NCBI GenBank assembly: GCA_905202605.1
Contig: CAJKSU010000015.1
Location: 1 to 26,381, forward strand
From: an uncultured Eubacteriales bacterium
GTDB taxonomy: Bacteria; Bacillota; Clostridia; Oscillospirales; Oscillospiraceae
Direction: 5' to 3'
Length of the DNA: 26,381 nt
Part shown: piece after piece, positions 5,508 through 13,325 of the stretch
Layout: the number at the start of each line of letters is the position of its first letter
Position numbering within the stretch: position 1 is the first letter of the stretch
Translations under genes and position numbers: made by a program
The notes under the pieces: model-generated
Told to the model about the DNA's origin: nothing
Seen by the model: the letters and a program-made list of their open reading frames with translations, nothing else
The model's database searches: none

Positions 5508-7889
5508 TCAGGTAGCCGGTGTTGTCGAATCGGCAACACGAACGTAGGCTTTCTGCACTCCGTAACCGGGAATGCGCATCTTGCCATTGGCATTACCGTC
5601 ATACTTCTTCCAACCACCCAGCTTATACAGAATCCCCTCGATCTCGTAGGAGTCGGCCTTCTTCAGCGCCTCGCGGGCTTTACCGAAACACTCGCACCAG
5701 ATTTCCATGGCACATACACGATCACGGCGCACTGTGCCCTCCGCAGGCGTTCCGAAATCGGTTCCGCCAAAATAGCTGCGGCGCTGGTACAGGTCATACT
5801 TGTCCCAATCCGCAGGCAGCAGCCGGTCAAGGTAATCCTGCACCACGCCTTCGCGGTCATCCGACTCCATCGCCTCTCGCTGCTGGGCATAGGCTTCCGC
5901 TGCCACATCGTCCTTGAGGAACAGTTCTTCACCGTTGCGATAGGCATAGACTGCCTCCGCCCAGATTTGGTCAATATCCTTCATATCCCACGGGTGCAGC
6001 TTGCCGCCGCCCGATACACGCACAGGCCAGAAGCGCCGGTTGCCCGTGATGTCTCGCAGGAAGCCGCCGTCGCTGTTGGTTGTGCCCACAATGATACAGG
6101 ATCGCGGATGGCTCTCCACGGACACACCATAGGACTGACGGTACTTATCATCTGTGCGCGTGATGAACGACTTCACCGTCTCCACATCCATCTTCTTCAT
6201 GCCCGCAAGCTCTGAAATCTCCAGCAGCCAATAGCCCTGCAGCTTTTCCGGCGCGGTCTTGTCCTTCATATCCGCGATGGTCAGGCTGTCCGAATACCAC
6301 TTCTTTCCCAGCCGGGCAAAGAAGGTGGATTTACCAATGCCCTGCGGGCCGTTCAGCACCAGAATGGAGTCAAACTTCACGCCCGGCTCATAGATGCGGG
6401 CTACGCCTGCCGTCAGCGTTTTGCGCGTTGCCGCCCGCACATAGGGTGTATCGTCCGCGCCGAGGTAATCGATGAGCAGCGTATCCAGTCGGGGCACGCC
6501 GTCCCACACAAGGGATTCCAGATAATCCCGCACGGGGTGGTACAGCCGCTCCGCCGAGGTAACAGCCAGCAGCGCGTCCTTAAATTTGGTCGGCGACCAG
6601 ATGCCATAGCAGCGCTCAAAGTACAGCTTGGCGCAGGCCAGATCGGTATCGCTCCATCCGGGCTTTACCTGCTGCCACGGGAGTGCCTCCCGCACATCCA
6701 GCAGATTGCTGAATTGGTTGTACACGATGCCCTGCAGCTTCGGGTCATGGCGCAGGATGGCGCTGATGTTGGCCATAGTGTCCTTGATGGTGCCGTTGCG
6801 CTCCAAATCCAGCTGTGCCTGCCAGTTATCGTCCGCTTTGAACTCCTCCTGCGCCTGTGCCGCACGATCCTCCGCCAGCGTTTTCTTTACGCCTGCGTCC
6901 TGTACTGCAAAATCGCACATAGCCTTATAGGACGGCAGCTTGCTGGGCGCTGTGTCGGCTGAAGCCTTATCGTCCAGATTACGGAACCTGTGAATGCGTA
7001 CCAGATCAAAGGCGTTGAGCAGCTGTCCGCAGGCCGGGTCGGTAGAATGGTGGCTGTAAGCGAACTTGCCGTCGTAGAGCACCACACCTGCCGAAGAATC
7101 CGCAGGCACATAATCGTAGCGGCCTGCCATGGCGCTGGGCTGGTACACGTCGGACAGGAAGGTATCAATGGCTTCCTCAATCGAGTACGTCCGACAGAAA
7201 GCGCCCACGATGCCGGGCTTGGCAAGCGGATCGGCCTGCTGCTTGCGCTGGCGGTCGATGAGCGTGCTCTCACGGGACGAGGTGGGCAGAAGGCTCACAT
7301 CCCGCCAACCGGGATGTGCGGAAAGAAAAGCGTCCGGATTGAGCCATGCGCCGTCGAAGCGCTCGAACACGTACTCGCCGTTGCTGGGCGTGGTCGGCCA
7401 GTACATCAGCTGGTGCGCCCGGTACGAGCAGCTGTCCACGCAGTCGATGCCCCATTCCTTTGCCAGCAGACGGGTCAGCGCCAGATATTCTTCCGGGGAC
7501 ACATCCCGCGTCAGCGGCGTGATGATGCGATATCTCGGCGCTTCCGGCGTGTGGCTGTGGGTGGAATACAGGCAGGAGGCGTACTGGTTCAGCATCCGAT
7601 AGCGTTCCAGAAAATCCGGATCGGCGCTGTCGATGTCGTGGGTCAACATGGAGCGGCATTCCACATTGGCCGCTTTTCGCCGTCCCTGCTTGAGCCAGCC
7701 GCCCACCATGCCGCCCTTGTCCTTCGCCCGGTCACGCTCTGCCTTGGACAGCTTCGGATATTCCTCCACCGTTTCCGGGGTGCGAATCGTGTTCTTCAGC
7801 CGCTCGCACAGCGCGTCGAAAGTGATGGTTTTATTCGACCAGACCTTGGCAAAGCAGCTGCTGCCGTAGGCGATCTTCAGTTCTCGCAT
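5508..7889 (-). CDS. VirE-type primase-helicase
   Basis: A 793-aa phage replication protein. The N-terminal third looks like an archaeo-eukaryotic primase-type domain: MLTHDIDSADPDF (about 81-93) gives the metal-binding DxD-like acids, followed by YRIITPL. The C-terminal half is the virulence-associated-E (VapE) helicase domain: Walker A LNGPQGIGKSTFF (about 510-522), an acidic Walker B region (WLLEISELAG), and an IIVGTTN sensor followed by GNRRFWPV. It would prime and unwind phage DNA next to the polymerase at 8358-10298. The start ATG at 7889 follows AGGAGG by about 10 nt and overlaps the upstream stop by 13 nt. No residues appear missing. Confidence 0.9.
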   Translation of the reverse strand: MRELKIAYGSSCFAKVWSNKTITFDALCERLKNTIRTPETVEEYPKLSKAERDRAKDKGGMVGGWLKQGRRKAANVECRSMLTHDIDSADPDFLERYRMLNQYASCLYSTHSHTPEAPRYRIITPLTRDVSPEEYLALTRLLAKEWGIDCVDSCSYRAHQLMYWPTTPSNGEYVFERFDGAWLNPDAFLSAHPGWRDVSLLPTSSRESTLIDRQRKQQADPLAKPGIVGAFCRTYSIEEAIDTFLSDVYQPSAMAGRYDYVPADSSAGVVLYDGKFAYSHHSTDPACGQLLNAFDLVRIHRFRNLDDKASADTAPSKLPSYKAMCDFAVQDAGVKKTLAEDRAAQAQEEFKADDNWQAQLDLERNGTIKDTMANISAILRHDPKLQGIVYNQFSNLLDVREALPWQQVKPGWSDTDLACAKLYFERCYGIWSPTKFKDALLAVTSAERLYHPVRDYLESLVWDGVPRLDTLLIDYLGADDTPYVRAATRKTLTAGVARIYEPGVKFDSILVLNGPQGIGKSTFFARLGKKWYSDSLTIADMKDKTAPEKLQGYWLLEISELAGMKKMDVETVKSFITRTDDKYRQSYGVSVESHPRSCIIVGTTNSDGGFLRDITGNRRFWPVRVSGGGKLHPWDMKDIDQIWAEAVYAYRNGEELFLKDDVAAEAYAQQREAMESDDREGVVQDYLDRLLPADWDKYDLYQRRSYFGGTDFGTPAEGTVRRDRVCAMEIWCECFGKAREALKKADSYEIEGILYKLGGWKKYDGNANGKMRIPGYGVQKAYVRVADSTTPAT

Positions 7890-8347
7890 GACGTCTGCAC
7901 CTCCTGACAGTCCTTCGTAAAGTAGCGGATGGTCTTATTCCGGCTTTCGGCCTTGCGGATTTCCGAGGCCATGCCCTGTGAAATCGTCTCGCCAAACACC
8001 CAGACCTCGTTGCATTTGGTGAGCAGCAACCGGCTCATAAACAGCGCCTGCTGCCGCTGCGCCGGATCTGTGTCGTCCATGAACTGCGGGAACAGCAAGT
8101 GGGTAGCGATGGGCACACAGTTTTTCTGCACCGCAAACCGGCAGTACGCCTGTGCCCGCCTGACGTTCTGCTTTACGTCGCCCGCGTAAGGGGAACAGAT
8201 ATACACGATAGGCCGGTAGACGGCATAGCTTGCCCGCAGCTGTTTTACCGCCTGCTTTTCCTGCTTGCGTTCCTTTTCGATGCCGGTGAACGCCTCGTAC
8301 ACCGTGGGGTCATGGTAGCCTTCGTGGTTGTATTTTGAAAATCGCAT
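7877..8347 (-). CDS. DUF4406/DUF7768-like nucleotide-binding protein
   Basis: A 156-aa phage protein resembling the DUF4406/DUF7768 group, a Rossmann-like fold related to nucleoside 2-deoxyribosyltransferases. Markers are VYICSPYAGD (with the glycine turn), the N-V-x-x-A-x-x-Y-C helix, PIATHLLFPQFMDD, VWVFGETISQGMASEI and the end helix. The first 45 residues are charged and helical. ATG at 8347 is chosen because AAGGAGG lies 6-7 nt upstream; the frame is open to 8494 but that overlaps the polymerase gene. It lies between polymerase and primase-helicase genes and overlaps the latter by 13 nt. A role in nucleotide metabolism or signalling is inferred from the family only. Confidence 0.7.
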   Translation of the reverse strand: MRFSKYNHEGYHDPTVYEAFTGIEKERKQEKQAVKQLRASYAVYRPIVYICSPYAGDVKQNVRRAQAYCRFAVQKNCVPIATHLLFPQFMDDTDPAQRQQALFMSRLLLTKCNEVWVFGETISQGMASEIRKAESRNKTIRYFTKDCQEVQTSCEN

Positions 8348-8357
8348 GTGCGCCTCC

Positions 8358-10298
8358 TTAATCCTTCTTGTAAAATGCACACTCATAGCCGTCCGCCCGG
8401 AGCACCAGCCCTTTCGCCCATGGCGGCGTTCTGCCCATCTGCTCACAGACAGCGTCCAGAGATACACGGGGATCGGCTTCGAGGATGATTTCATCGTGAA
8501 CGTGCGCCACGATATCGCAGAAGCGCAGCGTGCGCATGGCGTAGCACAGCAGGTCGCGGCTGATGCCCTGCACGATGTTTTCCACGAACTTGGGGCCGTA
8601 GGACTCGATGCGCTCCCACTTTTTCGTCACGCCCACGCCCATATAGGTCACAGCCGGAGAGCCGAACTGGTTCTCGCCGATCCGGGGCTTGGCGTAACAC
8701 AGGTCTCTGCCGGAGGGCAGATGAATGAACAGCATTCCGGACTGTACATGAAAGCGGATGCCGTGGGCATAGGTGGAGGTTTTATCACGCACCGCCGTCA
8801 TAACCGCCTCATCCACGTCCCACCACAGCCGGGTGATGTGCGGGTTGGCGCTGCGCCACTGCCTGACCAGAGTCGGTAATTCTTCCTCGGTCAAGCCCAT
8901 TTCCAATGCGCCCATGGCCTTCAGTGCGCCCACCGAACCGCCGTAGCCGAGGGCCAGCTCGGCGATCTTGCCCTTCTGACGAAGATGGCCGTTAACGCCG
9001 TGCTTTTCCACCGGCACACCGAACATCTGGCTGGCAGAGGCGCAGTAAATATCGCCGCCGCGCGCGAACACCTCCATGCGCCACTGCTCACCGGCCAGCC
9101 ACGCGATCACGCGGGCTTCCACCGCGCTGAAGTCGCTGACGATGAGCTTTTTGCCTGCGCTGGGGATGAAGGCGGTGCGAATCAGCTCGGACAGCACATC
9201 CGGCACAGAGCCGTACCGCTGCTGAACAGCTTCGTAATCGCCGTACCGCACACGTTCTCTGGCTTCGGCCAGCTCCTCCATGTGGTTCTGGGGCAGGTTC
9301 TGCAGCTGCACGTTGCGTCCAGCCCAGCGCCCGGAGCGATTGGCTCCGTAGAACTGGAACGCGCCGCGCACACGCCCGTCCGCACAGGCGGCATTGCGCA
9401 TGGCGATATACTTTTTCACGCTGGACTTGGCCAGCTGCTGCCGCAGAATGAGCACTTCTTTCAGATCAGGCGGGCAATCCTTGAGCAGTGCCGTCACCTG
9501 TTTTTTGCCGAGGCTTTCGGTGAGCACATCGTGCTCGGCCAGCCACTTTTTCATCTGCTGCACGGAATTGGGATTTTCAAGGCAGGTCAGCTTCTGCATC
9601 TGCTCCGTCAGCTCGGCGCGGGAGCGCATGTCCATCTGAATGGCGTTTTCCACCAGCTGCCGGTCGATGGCGATGCCCCGGTCGTTGATCTCCTGATCCT
9701 GATGGTACTGTTCCCACACGTCCTCCGGCACGGGATACCGGCGCAGGCGCTGTTGAATGCCCATCTCCGTTTCCACGTCCCGCAGGTTATACGCTTTGAA
9801 AAGCGTCCATTTCTCCGTCGCGTCCTGCGGCAGGTTGCGGGTGCGACCGCCGTTTGCTTTGGTGGCGGCGCAGGGCTGGCAGAAGTAGCGGATCAACTCC
9901 TTGCCTTCACTCAGCTTCTGCTTATCCAGCGCCAGCGCCGCACCCACGCCCATCAGGGACAGAGGCAGGCCGATGTATGCCGACCAGATCATGGTGCAGC
10001 GCCACTGTGCCGGGTCGAGGAACTCGTCGTTCGGCATTCCCAGATACCGGGACAGGCACACGCGCTCGAAATTGGCGTTAAACGCCCACTTGGTGACGCG
10101 CTCATCCGTAAGCGCCGCGAGGATTTCTGCCGGGATACGCTCGCCGCTGGCCAGATCCACTACCTGTACAGGACTATCGTCAACCGAATAGCCCAGCAGC
10201 AGGATTTCAAAATCAGGCGCTTCACTGTAGCGATACACTGAGGATTTGCTCAGGTCTACGCTGGAATAGGTTTCTATATCAATGCTGATGTGTTTCAA
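8358..10298 (-). CDS. Family A DNA polymerase, phage type
   Basis: A 646-aa replicative DNA polymerase. The N-terminal 3'-5' exonuclease begins SIDIETYSSVDL (DxE motif at residues 6-8), with FNANFERVCL and YNLRDVETE as further exonuclease motifs. The polymerase part has motif A SDFSAVEARVIAWLAGE (about 385-401), motif B RQKGKIAELALGYG (about 430-445) and motif C VHDEIILEA (about 597-605). The start is TTG at 10298 with GGAGG about 10 nt upstream. The alternative ATG at 10343 lies in the loop of a strong terminator hairpin and has a poor ribosome site. No promoter is visible between that terminator and the gene, so expression seems to need read-through from DUF2815. Confidence 0.93.
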   Translation of the reverse strand: MKHISIDIETYSSVDLSKSSVYRYSEAPDFEILLLGYSVDDSPVQVVDLASGERIPAEILAALTDERVTKWAFNANFERVCLSRYLGMPNDEFLDPAQWRCTMIWSAYIGLPLSLMGVGAALALDKQKLSEGKELIRYFCQPCAATKANGGRTRNLPQDATEKWTLFKAYNLRDVETEMGIQQRLRRYPVPEDVWEQYHQDQEINDRGIAIDRQLVENAIQMDMRSRAELTEQMQKLTCLENPNSVQQMKKWLAEHDVLTESLGKKQVTALLKDCPPDLKEVLILRQQLAKSSVKKYIAMRNAACADGRVRGAFQFYGANRSGRWAGRNVQLQNLPQNHMEELAEARERVRYGDYEAVQQRYGSVPDVLSELIRTAFIPSAGKKLIVSDFSAVEARVIAWLAGEQWRMEVFARGGDIYCASASQMFGVPVEKHGVNGHLRQKGKIAELALGYGGSVGALKAMGALEMGLTEEELPTLVRQWRSANPHITRLWWDVDEAVMTAVRDKTSTYAHGIRFHVQSGMLFIHLPSGRDLCYAKPRIGENQFGSPAVTYMGVGVTKKWERIESYGPKFVENIVQGISRDLLCYAMRTLRFCDIVAHVHDEIILEADPRVSLDAVCEQMGRTPPWAKGLVLRADGYECAFYKKD

Positions 10299-10315
10299 AT
10301 GAGGTTCACCTCCAT

Positions 10316-10360
10316 AGAAAAAGGGCGGCGGGAATACCGCCATGGGAAACCCGCCGCCTC
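10316..10360 (-). terminator. Terminator between DUF2815 and polymerase genes
   Basis: On the minus strand GGCGGCGGG (10350-10358) and CCCGCCGCC (10324-10332) form a perfect 9-bp stem with a 17-nt loop, followed by a cytosine and then TTTTT at 10318-10322. It lies inside what otherwise looks like one operon, so it probably lowers or conditions polymerase expression. Confidence 0.75.
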
Positions 10361-10369
10361 GGTCGTGTG

Positions 10370-10915
10370 TCAGCTGAGGAAATCCTCATCGTCGTCCACC
10401 GGCTCAAACTCCTCGCTGGCCTTGGCTCTGCCGCCGAGGGAATCGCCGTCTTTGAGCTTCTGAATGTTCCCCAGTCCGGCTGCGATGCCGCGATTGCCAT
10501 TGGAGTTGTAGCCATAGAAGGTCACGGTGATCCTGCCGTAGCAGCCGGAGTACACCTCGGTCTGGTCAAGAATGGGCTGCACCTGCTTGTCCACCACCTG
10601 CGGCTTCTCGCGGCTGTTGGCGTTCAGGAAATAACAGCCTGCATATGCTTCGTCCTCCGGGCGGTCAATATCGCCGTCCCGCAAGGGCAGCTTCAGGTTC
10701 GGGGGCACCTTGCCGCCCCACTTGGGCAGGGATTCCTGCTTGGCCACCTCGATGGCCGCCTTGATGGCGTTGACCGTTTTGGTATCGGATTTGGGGATAA
10801 TGGCGCTGACGCTGTACTTCGGTTCGCTGCCGTTGACGCTGTCCGGCTCCCAACAGTGCAGGAAGGAAAAGCGGCACGGGATCATGACCTTCTTGGGATT
10901 GGAAAAGCTACTCAT
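10370..10915 (-). CDS. DUF2815 protein, SSB-like
   Basis: A 181-aa member of DUF2815, phage proteins thought to be related to T7 gp2.5-type single-stranded-DNA-binding proteins. The pattern KYSVSAIIPKSDTKTV, LRDGDID, AGCYFLNANS and YSGCYGRITVTFYGY is typical of an OB-like beta barrel. The tail EFEPVDDDEDFLS is strongly acidic, like the partner-binding tips of SSB proteins. ATG at 10915 is chosen, 10 nt after GGAGG; the ATG at 10924 sits directly against that site. It overlaps nothing but follows DUF2800 by 5 nt, a near-constant pairing in Firmicute phages. It probably coats single strands for the polymerase. Confidence 0.87.
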   Translation of the reverse strand: MSSFSNPKKVMIPCRFSFLHCWEPDSVNGSEPKYSVSAIIPKSDTKTVNAIKAAIEVAKQESLPKWGGKVPPNLKLPLRDGDIDRPEDEAYAGCYFLNANSREKPQVVDKQVQPILDQTEVYSGCYGRITVTFYGYNSNGNRGIAAGLGNIQKLKDGDSLGGRAKASEEFEPVDDDEDFLS

Positions 10916-10920
10916 CTTCT

Positions 10921-12051
10921 TCATACCTCCATGAAATCATCTTGGGCGGTGCTGGCAGTGACGGCCTCGCGCCGGTCGGATTCCGGCACCAGCGTCAGCT
11001 TGCCATGGGGTTTCGTAACATACTGGCCGAGGATGGAGCGGAACTGCTCCTTGCCCATGAGCTTCTCCATCTCGCCAATACCGATCAGGGTTTTCTTGTA
11101 GATGTCTTTGTAACCGGCGGCGGTCGCTGCCTGCACCACGTCGGCTTCGTCCGTGTACTTGCGGGCGCTGCGGCCTTCGACCACCTTGAAGCCCGGCCAT
11201 GCTTTGCCGTGGGTGATGGCTTCGTCCTGTGCAAAGGCGTACACGTCCGCCGCCCACTTGGACAGCTCGTCCGCCTTGCCAATGATCTCTGAAATCTCCG
11301 CATCGGACAGCAGCGCGGGCTGACGGAAATCCATTTTGGACATCGCTAGATAGCTTTCCGCACGGGCACGGCACTGGGTTCGGGCACGGCAGAAGCGGCA
11401 CCATGTGCCAGCGGAGAAATCGCCTGCGCCGATGAGCGCCTGCGCACCGGCAGGACGAAGCACTTCGTCGCCCCAGCGCTTCAGGTATTCGGGCGAAACG
11501 CTCCATGTGGAGGAATTGCCAAGGCGCGGCTGGAAGATGGTCATGCGCACCGTTTCGATGTCGTAGAGCGCCTCAGCCATGTGCAGCACGCCCAGCCCAT
11601 AGATCATAAGCTGCGGGTTTTCCTCCGCGTGAACCTCCACGCCCTTGCCCAGCTTGAGATCAATGACGTGGGCAACCTTATCGGTGATGATGACCATGTC
11701 CGCTGTGCCGAAGCAGCCGTCCACATACTCGGAAGCGTCGATGCGCTGTTCCACCAGAAGCACCGGGCTCTGGCATTCCCGGCGAGCGTCCTCAATTTCG
11801 CCAATGACGAAGGACACATACTCGTCCACCGCTTCCAACAGCTCGTCCTTGTAGTATTCGGACGTGGGACGGGTGGTGCGCTGCTTTAAGTGCTTGCGAA
11901 TCAGGTGCTCGGCCAGTGCATGGCCTGCCGTGCCCTCGGCGGCGTATACGCTCTCGCCCTCTTCAAACTGTTCTTCCAGCAGCAGGGAAGGCGGGCAATG
12001 AATGCGGCGGTTGGCCGCTGAGGGAGAAAATCTTGCGTGGATATCCGGCAT
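10921..12051 (-). CDS. DUF2800 protein, Cas4/RecB-like nuclease
   Basis: A 376-aa DUF2800 protein of the PD-(D/E)XK superfamily. GTADMVII (Asp118) and VIDLKLGKG (Asp131, Lys133) followed by ENPQLMIYGLG (about 144-154) make the nuclease core. Cys19 together with Cys218, Cys221 and Cys227 (WCRFCRARTQC) has the spread of the iron-sulfur cluster seen in Cas4 and AddB. It is probably an exonuclease for phage recombination or end processing. Its start codon shares one base with the stop of the upstream gene (TAATG), so translation is coupled. The C-terminal 60 residues are lysine-rich and variable. Confidence 0.87.
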   Translation of the reverse strand: MPDIHARFSPSAANRRIHCPPSLLLEEQFEEGESVYAAEGTAGHALAEHLIRKHLKQRTTRPTSEYYKDELLEAVDEYVSFVIGEIEDARRECQSPVLLVEQRIDASEYVDGCFGTADMVIITDKVAHVIDLKLGKGVEVHAEENPQLMIYGLGVLHMAEALYDIETVRMTIFQPRLGNSSTWSVSPEYLKRWGDEVLRPAGAQALIGAGDFSAGTWCRFCRARTQCRARAESYLAMSKMDFRQPALLSDAEISEIIGKADELSKWAADVYAFAQDEAITHGKAWPGFKVVEGRSARKYTDEADVVQAATAAGYKDIYKKTLIGIGEMEKLMGKEQFRSILGQYVTKPHGKLTLVPESDRREAVTASTAQDDFMEV

Positions 12052-12371
12052 TACAGTTTCCTTGCCTCCTCCATGAGCGCGGCGTAATCCTCCGGCTTCA
12101 CCCCGGAGAGCTTGCCTGCGTCGTACTTATACAGCAGCGCCTTGACGGCCTGCGTCTTGCCCTCGCCGCTCTTTTCGGCCAGCAGCGTGCGCACCTGATC
12201 GATGGTCACCTGAGGCTGCGTGTGCTTGGGCGGCGTACTGTCAACCGGCTGTGCGGGCGTTTCTTCCGGCGATGCTGTGCCCAGCTGAATGAAATCCGCA
12301 ACGGCCTGAAGGCTATCTGACAATGCACGTACATCCTGTACCACATCCAGCAGGAGCTTGATTTTGCTCAT
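12051..12371 (-). CDS. Small phage protein, function unknown
   Basis: A 106-aa protein. Residues 1-35 are an amphipathic helix (LLLDVVQDVRALSDSLQAVA), 35-60 a Pro/Thr-rich linker, and 60-106 a helical unit with KSGEGKTQAVKALLYKYDAG. The second half resembles the small helical protein usually found just before DUF2800 in Clostridiales phages. I do not assign a function. ATG at 12371 has AGGAAG 7 nt upstream and overlaps the stop of the HTH gene as ATGA; longer in-frame extensions overlap that gene and have no ribosome site. Confidence 0.65.
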   Translation of the reverse strand: MSKIKLLLDVVQDVRALSDSLQAVADFIQLGTASPEETPAQPVDSTPPKHTQPQVTIDQVRTLLAEKSGEGKTQAVKALLYKYDAGKLSGVKPEDYAALMEEARKL

Positions 12372-12715
12372 CCTGATCTTCCTTTCATCGTTCTGTGTTG
12401 GAAGGAGCCATATTCCGTCAGCATCTGCCGAAGCACATTGGCCTGATATGCATCGCAGTTGCCGATCAGCTCGGAAAGAACGCGCTGCTGTTCGCAGCTG
12501 AGGATGTTGCGGTGGGGATGGTACCAGTCCGCTACCTTGACACATCCGCCGTTTCCGCGCTGTGTTTCCAGAGGATAATCGACCGTGAGCGCCGTAATAT
12601 CCGAGCGGATGGTACGTCGGGTCACGCCCAGTTCCAGCGCGAGACGACCCATGGATTCCTGTCTCCGCGCTGTCATGATGCGCATGATTTCAGCGCGGCG
12701 CTCGTTTGCCGTCAC
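12368..12715 (-). CDS. DeoR/HTH_11-type phage regulator
   Basis: A 115-aa DNA-binding protein. Residues 5-60 are a winged helix of DeoR/HTH_11 type (RRAEIMRIMTARRQESMGRL, then ALELGVTRRTIRSDITALTV and the wing YPLETQRGNGGCVKV). The rest is a short helical tail with no effector domain. The start is GTG at 12715, preceded by GGAAG about 11 nt upstream. It heads the DUF2800-DUF2815 operon. A 10+7+10 palindrome at 12760-12786, about 45 bp upstream, is a natural candidate operator, so it may autoregulate. It lies just past the terminator that closes the preceding transcript. Confidence 0.75.
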   Translation of the reverse strand: MTANERRAEIMRIMTARRQESMGRLALELGVTRRTIRSDITALTVDYPLETQRGNGGCVKVADWYHPHRNILSCEQQRVLSELIGNCDAYQANVLRQMLTEYGSFQHRTMKGRSG

Positions 12716-12914
12716 GGTCGATCACTTCCTTCCTTTGGCTCTGGCTGAAGCCTAACAGCCAAATAGGAAGGGTAATTTCCTATTTGAAAAATTTTCTCAA
12801 AGAAAATAAGGCCGCTCATGTCCGCGCTCCTGTTCTCGGAGCCGGGGGCATGGAGCGGCACAGGCGGTACTGCCGTGTTCCAAAATGCAAAAAGGCCGGG
12901 CAACGGATACCAAA
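12716..12914. other. Control region upstream of the DUF2800 operon
   Basis: No supported gene. The part nearest the HTH gene (12756-12810) is AT-rich and holds the palindrome at 12760-12786. TTGAGA on the minus strand, at about 12794-12799, could be a -35, but no good -10 follows. The rest is GC-rich with no clear signal. Confidence 0.4.
12760..12786. promoter_or_regulatory. Palindromic operator, CAAATAGGAA / TTCCTATTTG
   Basis: Two perfect 10-bp arms (12760-12769 and 12777-12786) surround a 7-bp spacer. The arm centres are 17 bp apart, a little over one and a half helical turns. The site lies directly upstream of the winged-helix gene at 12368-12715 and suits a dimeric repressor. As RNA it would form a stem with no T-run, so it is not a terminator. 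Confidence 0.5.
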
Positions 12915-12966
12915 GCAAAAAGAAAACCGCCGAATGCATGCTTTGAACAAAGCAGTCATCCGGCGG
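12915..12966 (-). terminator. Terminator closing the Com-like / structured transcript
   Basis: On the minus strand CCGCCG and CGGCGG close a long hairpin that also contains GCTTTG/CAAAGC, followed by TTTTCTTTTT. It ends transcription from the right before the HTH-DUF2800 operon. Confidence 0.7.
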
Positions 12967-13127
12967 TGGTACTCCGTTGCCTCGGCGTCCGTTACTCGGT
13001 CTGGTTGCAAAAATGCGTGTCCATCAAGGAAATCGGGCTTTACCGGGAGTGCAACCCGTAAGCCAAGCGGCGGCTGTTATGGCCAGATGAACCGTCGTGG
13101 CAAGAGAATCGCCTCCCTCGCTCGGAT
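12967..13127 (-). ncRNA. Candidate structured RNA between Com-like ORF and terminator
   Basis: About 160 nt without a credible ORF, ending in a terminator. On the minus strand GGCTT and AAGCC enclose CGGG-loop-CCCG (about 13047-13075), GAATC and GATTC pair across 14 nt near 13107-13130, and two direct units CCGAGTAACGG and CCGAGGCAACGG follow. The arrangement suggests a structured RNA. Rfam has phage-associated motifs named after DUF2800 and DUF2815; this lies upstream of both genes, but I could not test a match. It may be only the untranslated tail of the Com-like transcript. Confidence 0.35.
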
Positions 13128-13294
13128 TCAGTCCCGTTTCCATGCGACGCTATACAGTTTTCCTGAGCGCGTGCGCCGGATTTCCACCGGCAGTTTGCAG
13201 CCTTTACAGTACGCGATCAGGTGGGTAGAGACCCCCCAACGCAAAGAAAAAACAGCGTTTCCTTGCATCGGGGGCAGCGTATAATCTTGCTCAT
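13128..13294 (-). pseudogene. Com-like zinc-ribbon ORF, frameshifted
   Basis: It starts well: ATG at 13294 with AAAGGAG 5 nt upstream, encoding MSKIIRCPRCKETLFFLCVG, then a stop at 13217 after 25 residues. In the -1 frame the protein continues as STHLIAYCKGCKLPVEIRRT and on to a TGA at 13128. Joined, the 55-residue product has CPRC and CKGC pairs spaced as in Com and related single-zinc-ribbon proteins (the phage Mu Com protein activates mom translation). One extra G in the six-G run (13232-13237) or one extra T in the six-T run (13247-13252) would restore it. It is either a true mutation, an assembly error, or programmed slippage. It lies 31 nt after the DUF3825 gene. Confidence 0.6.
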
Positions 13295-13325
13295 AAAAAC
13301 TCCTTTCCGGCCAGCCTGCGGCGAA

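Noticed and set aside
12816..13010. 64-aa minus-strand ORF over the terminator
   Set aside because: It runs through the terminator hairpin and has no ribosome site.
12706..13284. 192-aa plus-strand frame over the structured region
   Set aside because: It would cross the terminator and the Com-like ORF in antisense, has no ribosome site and has a basic, low-information composition.
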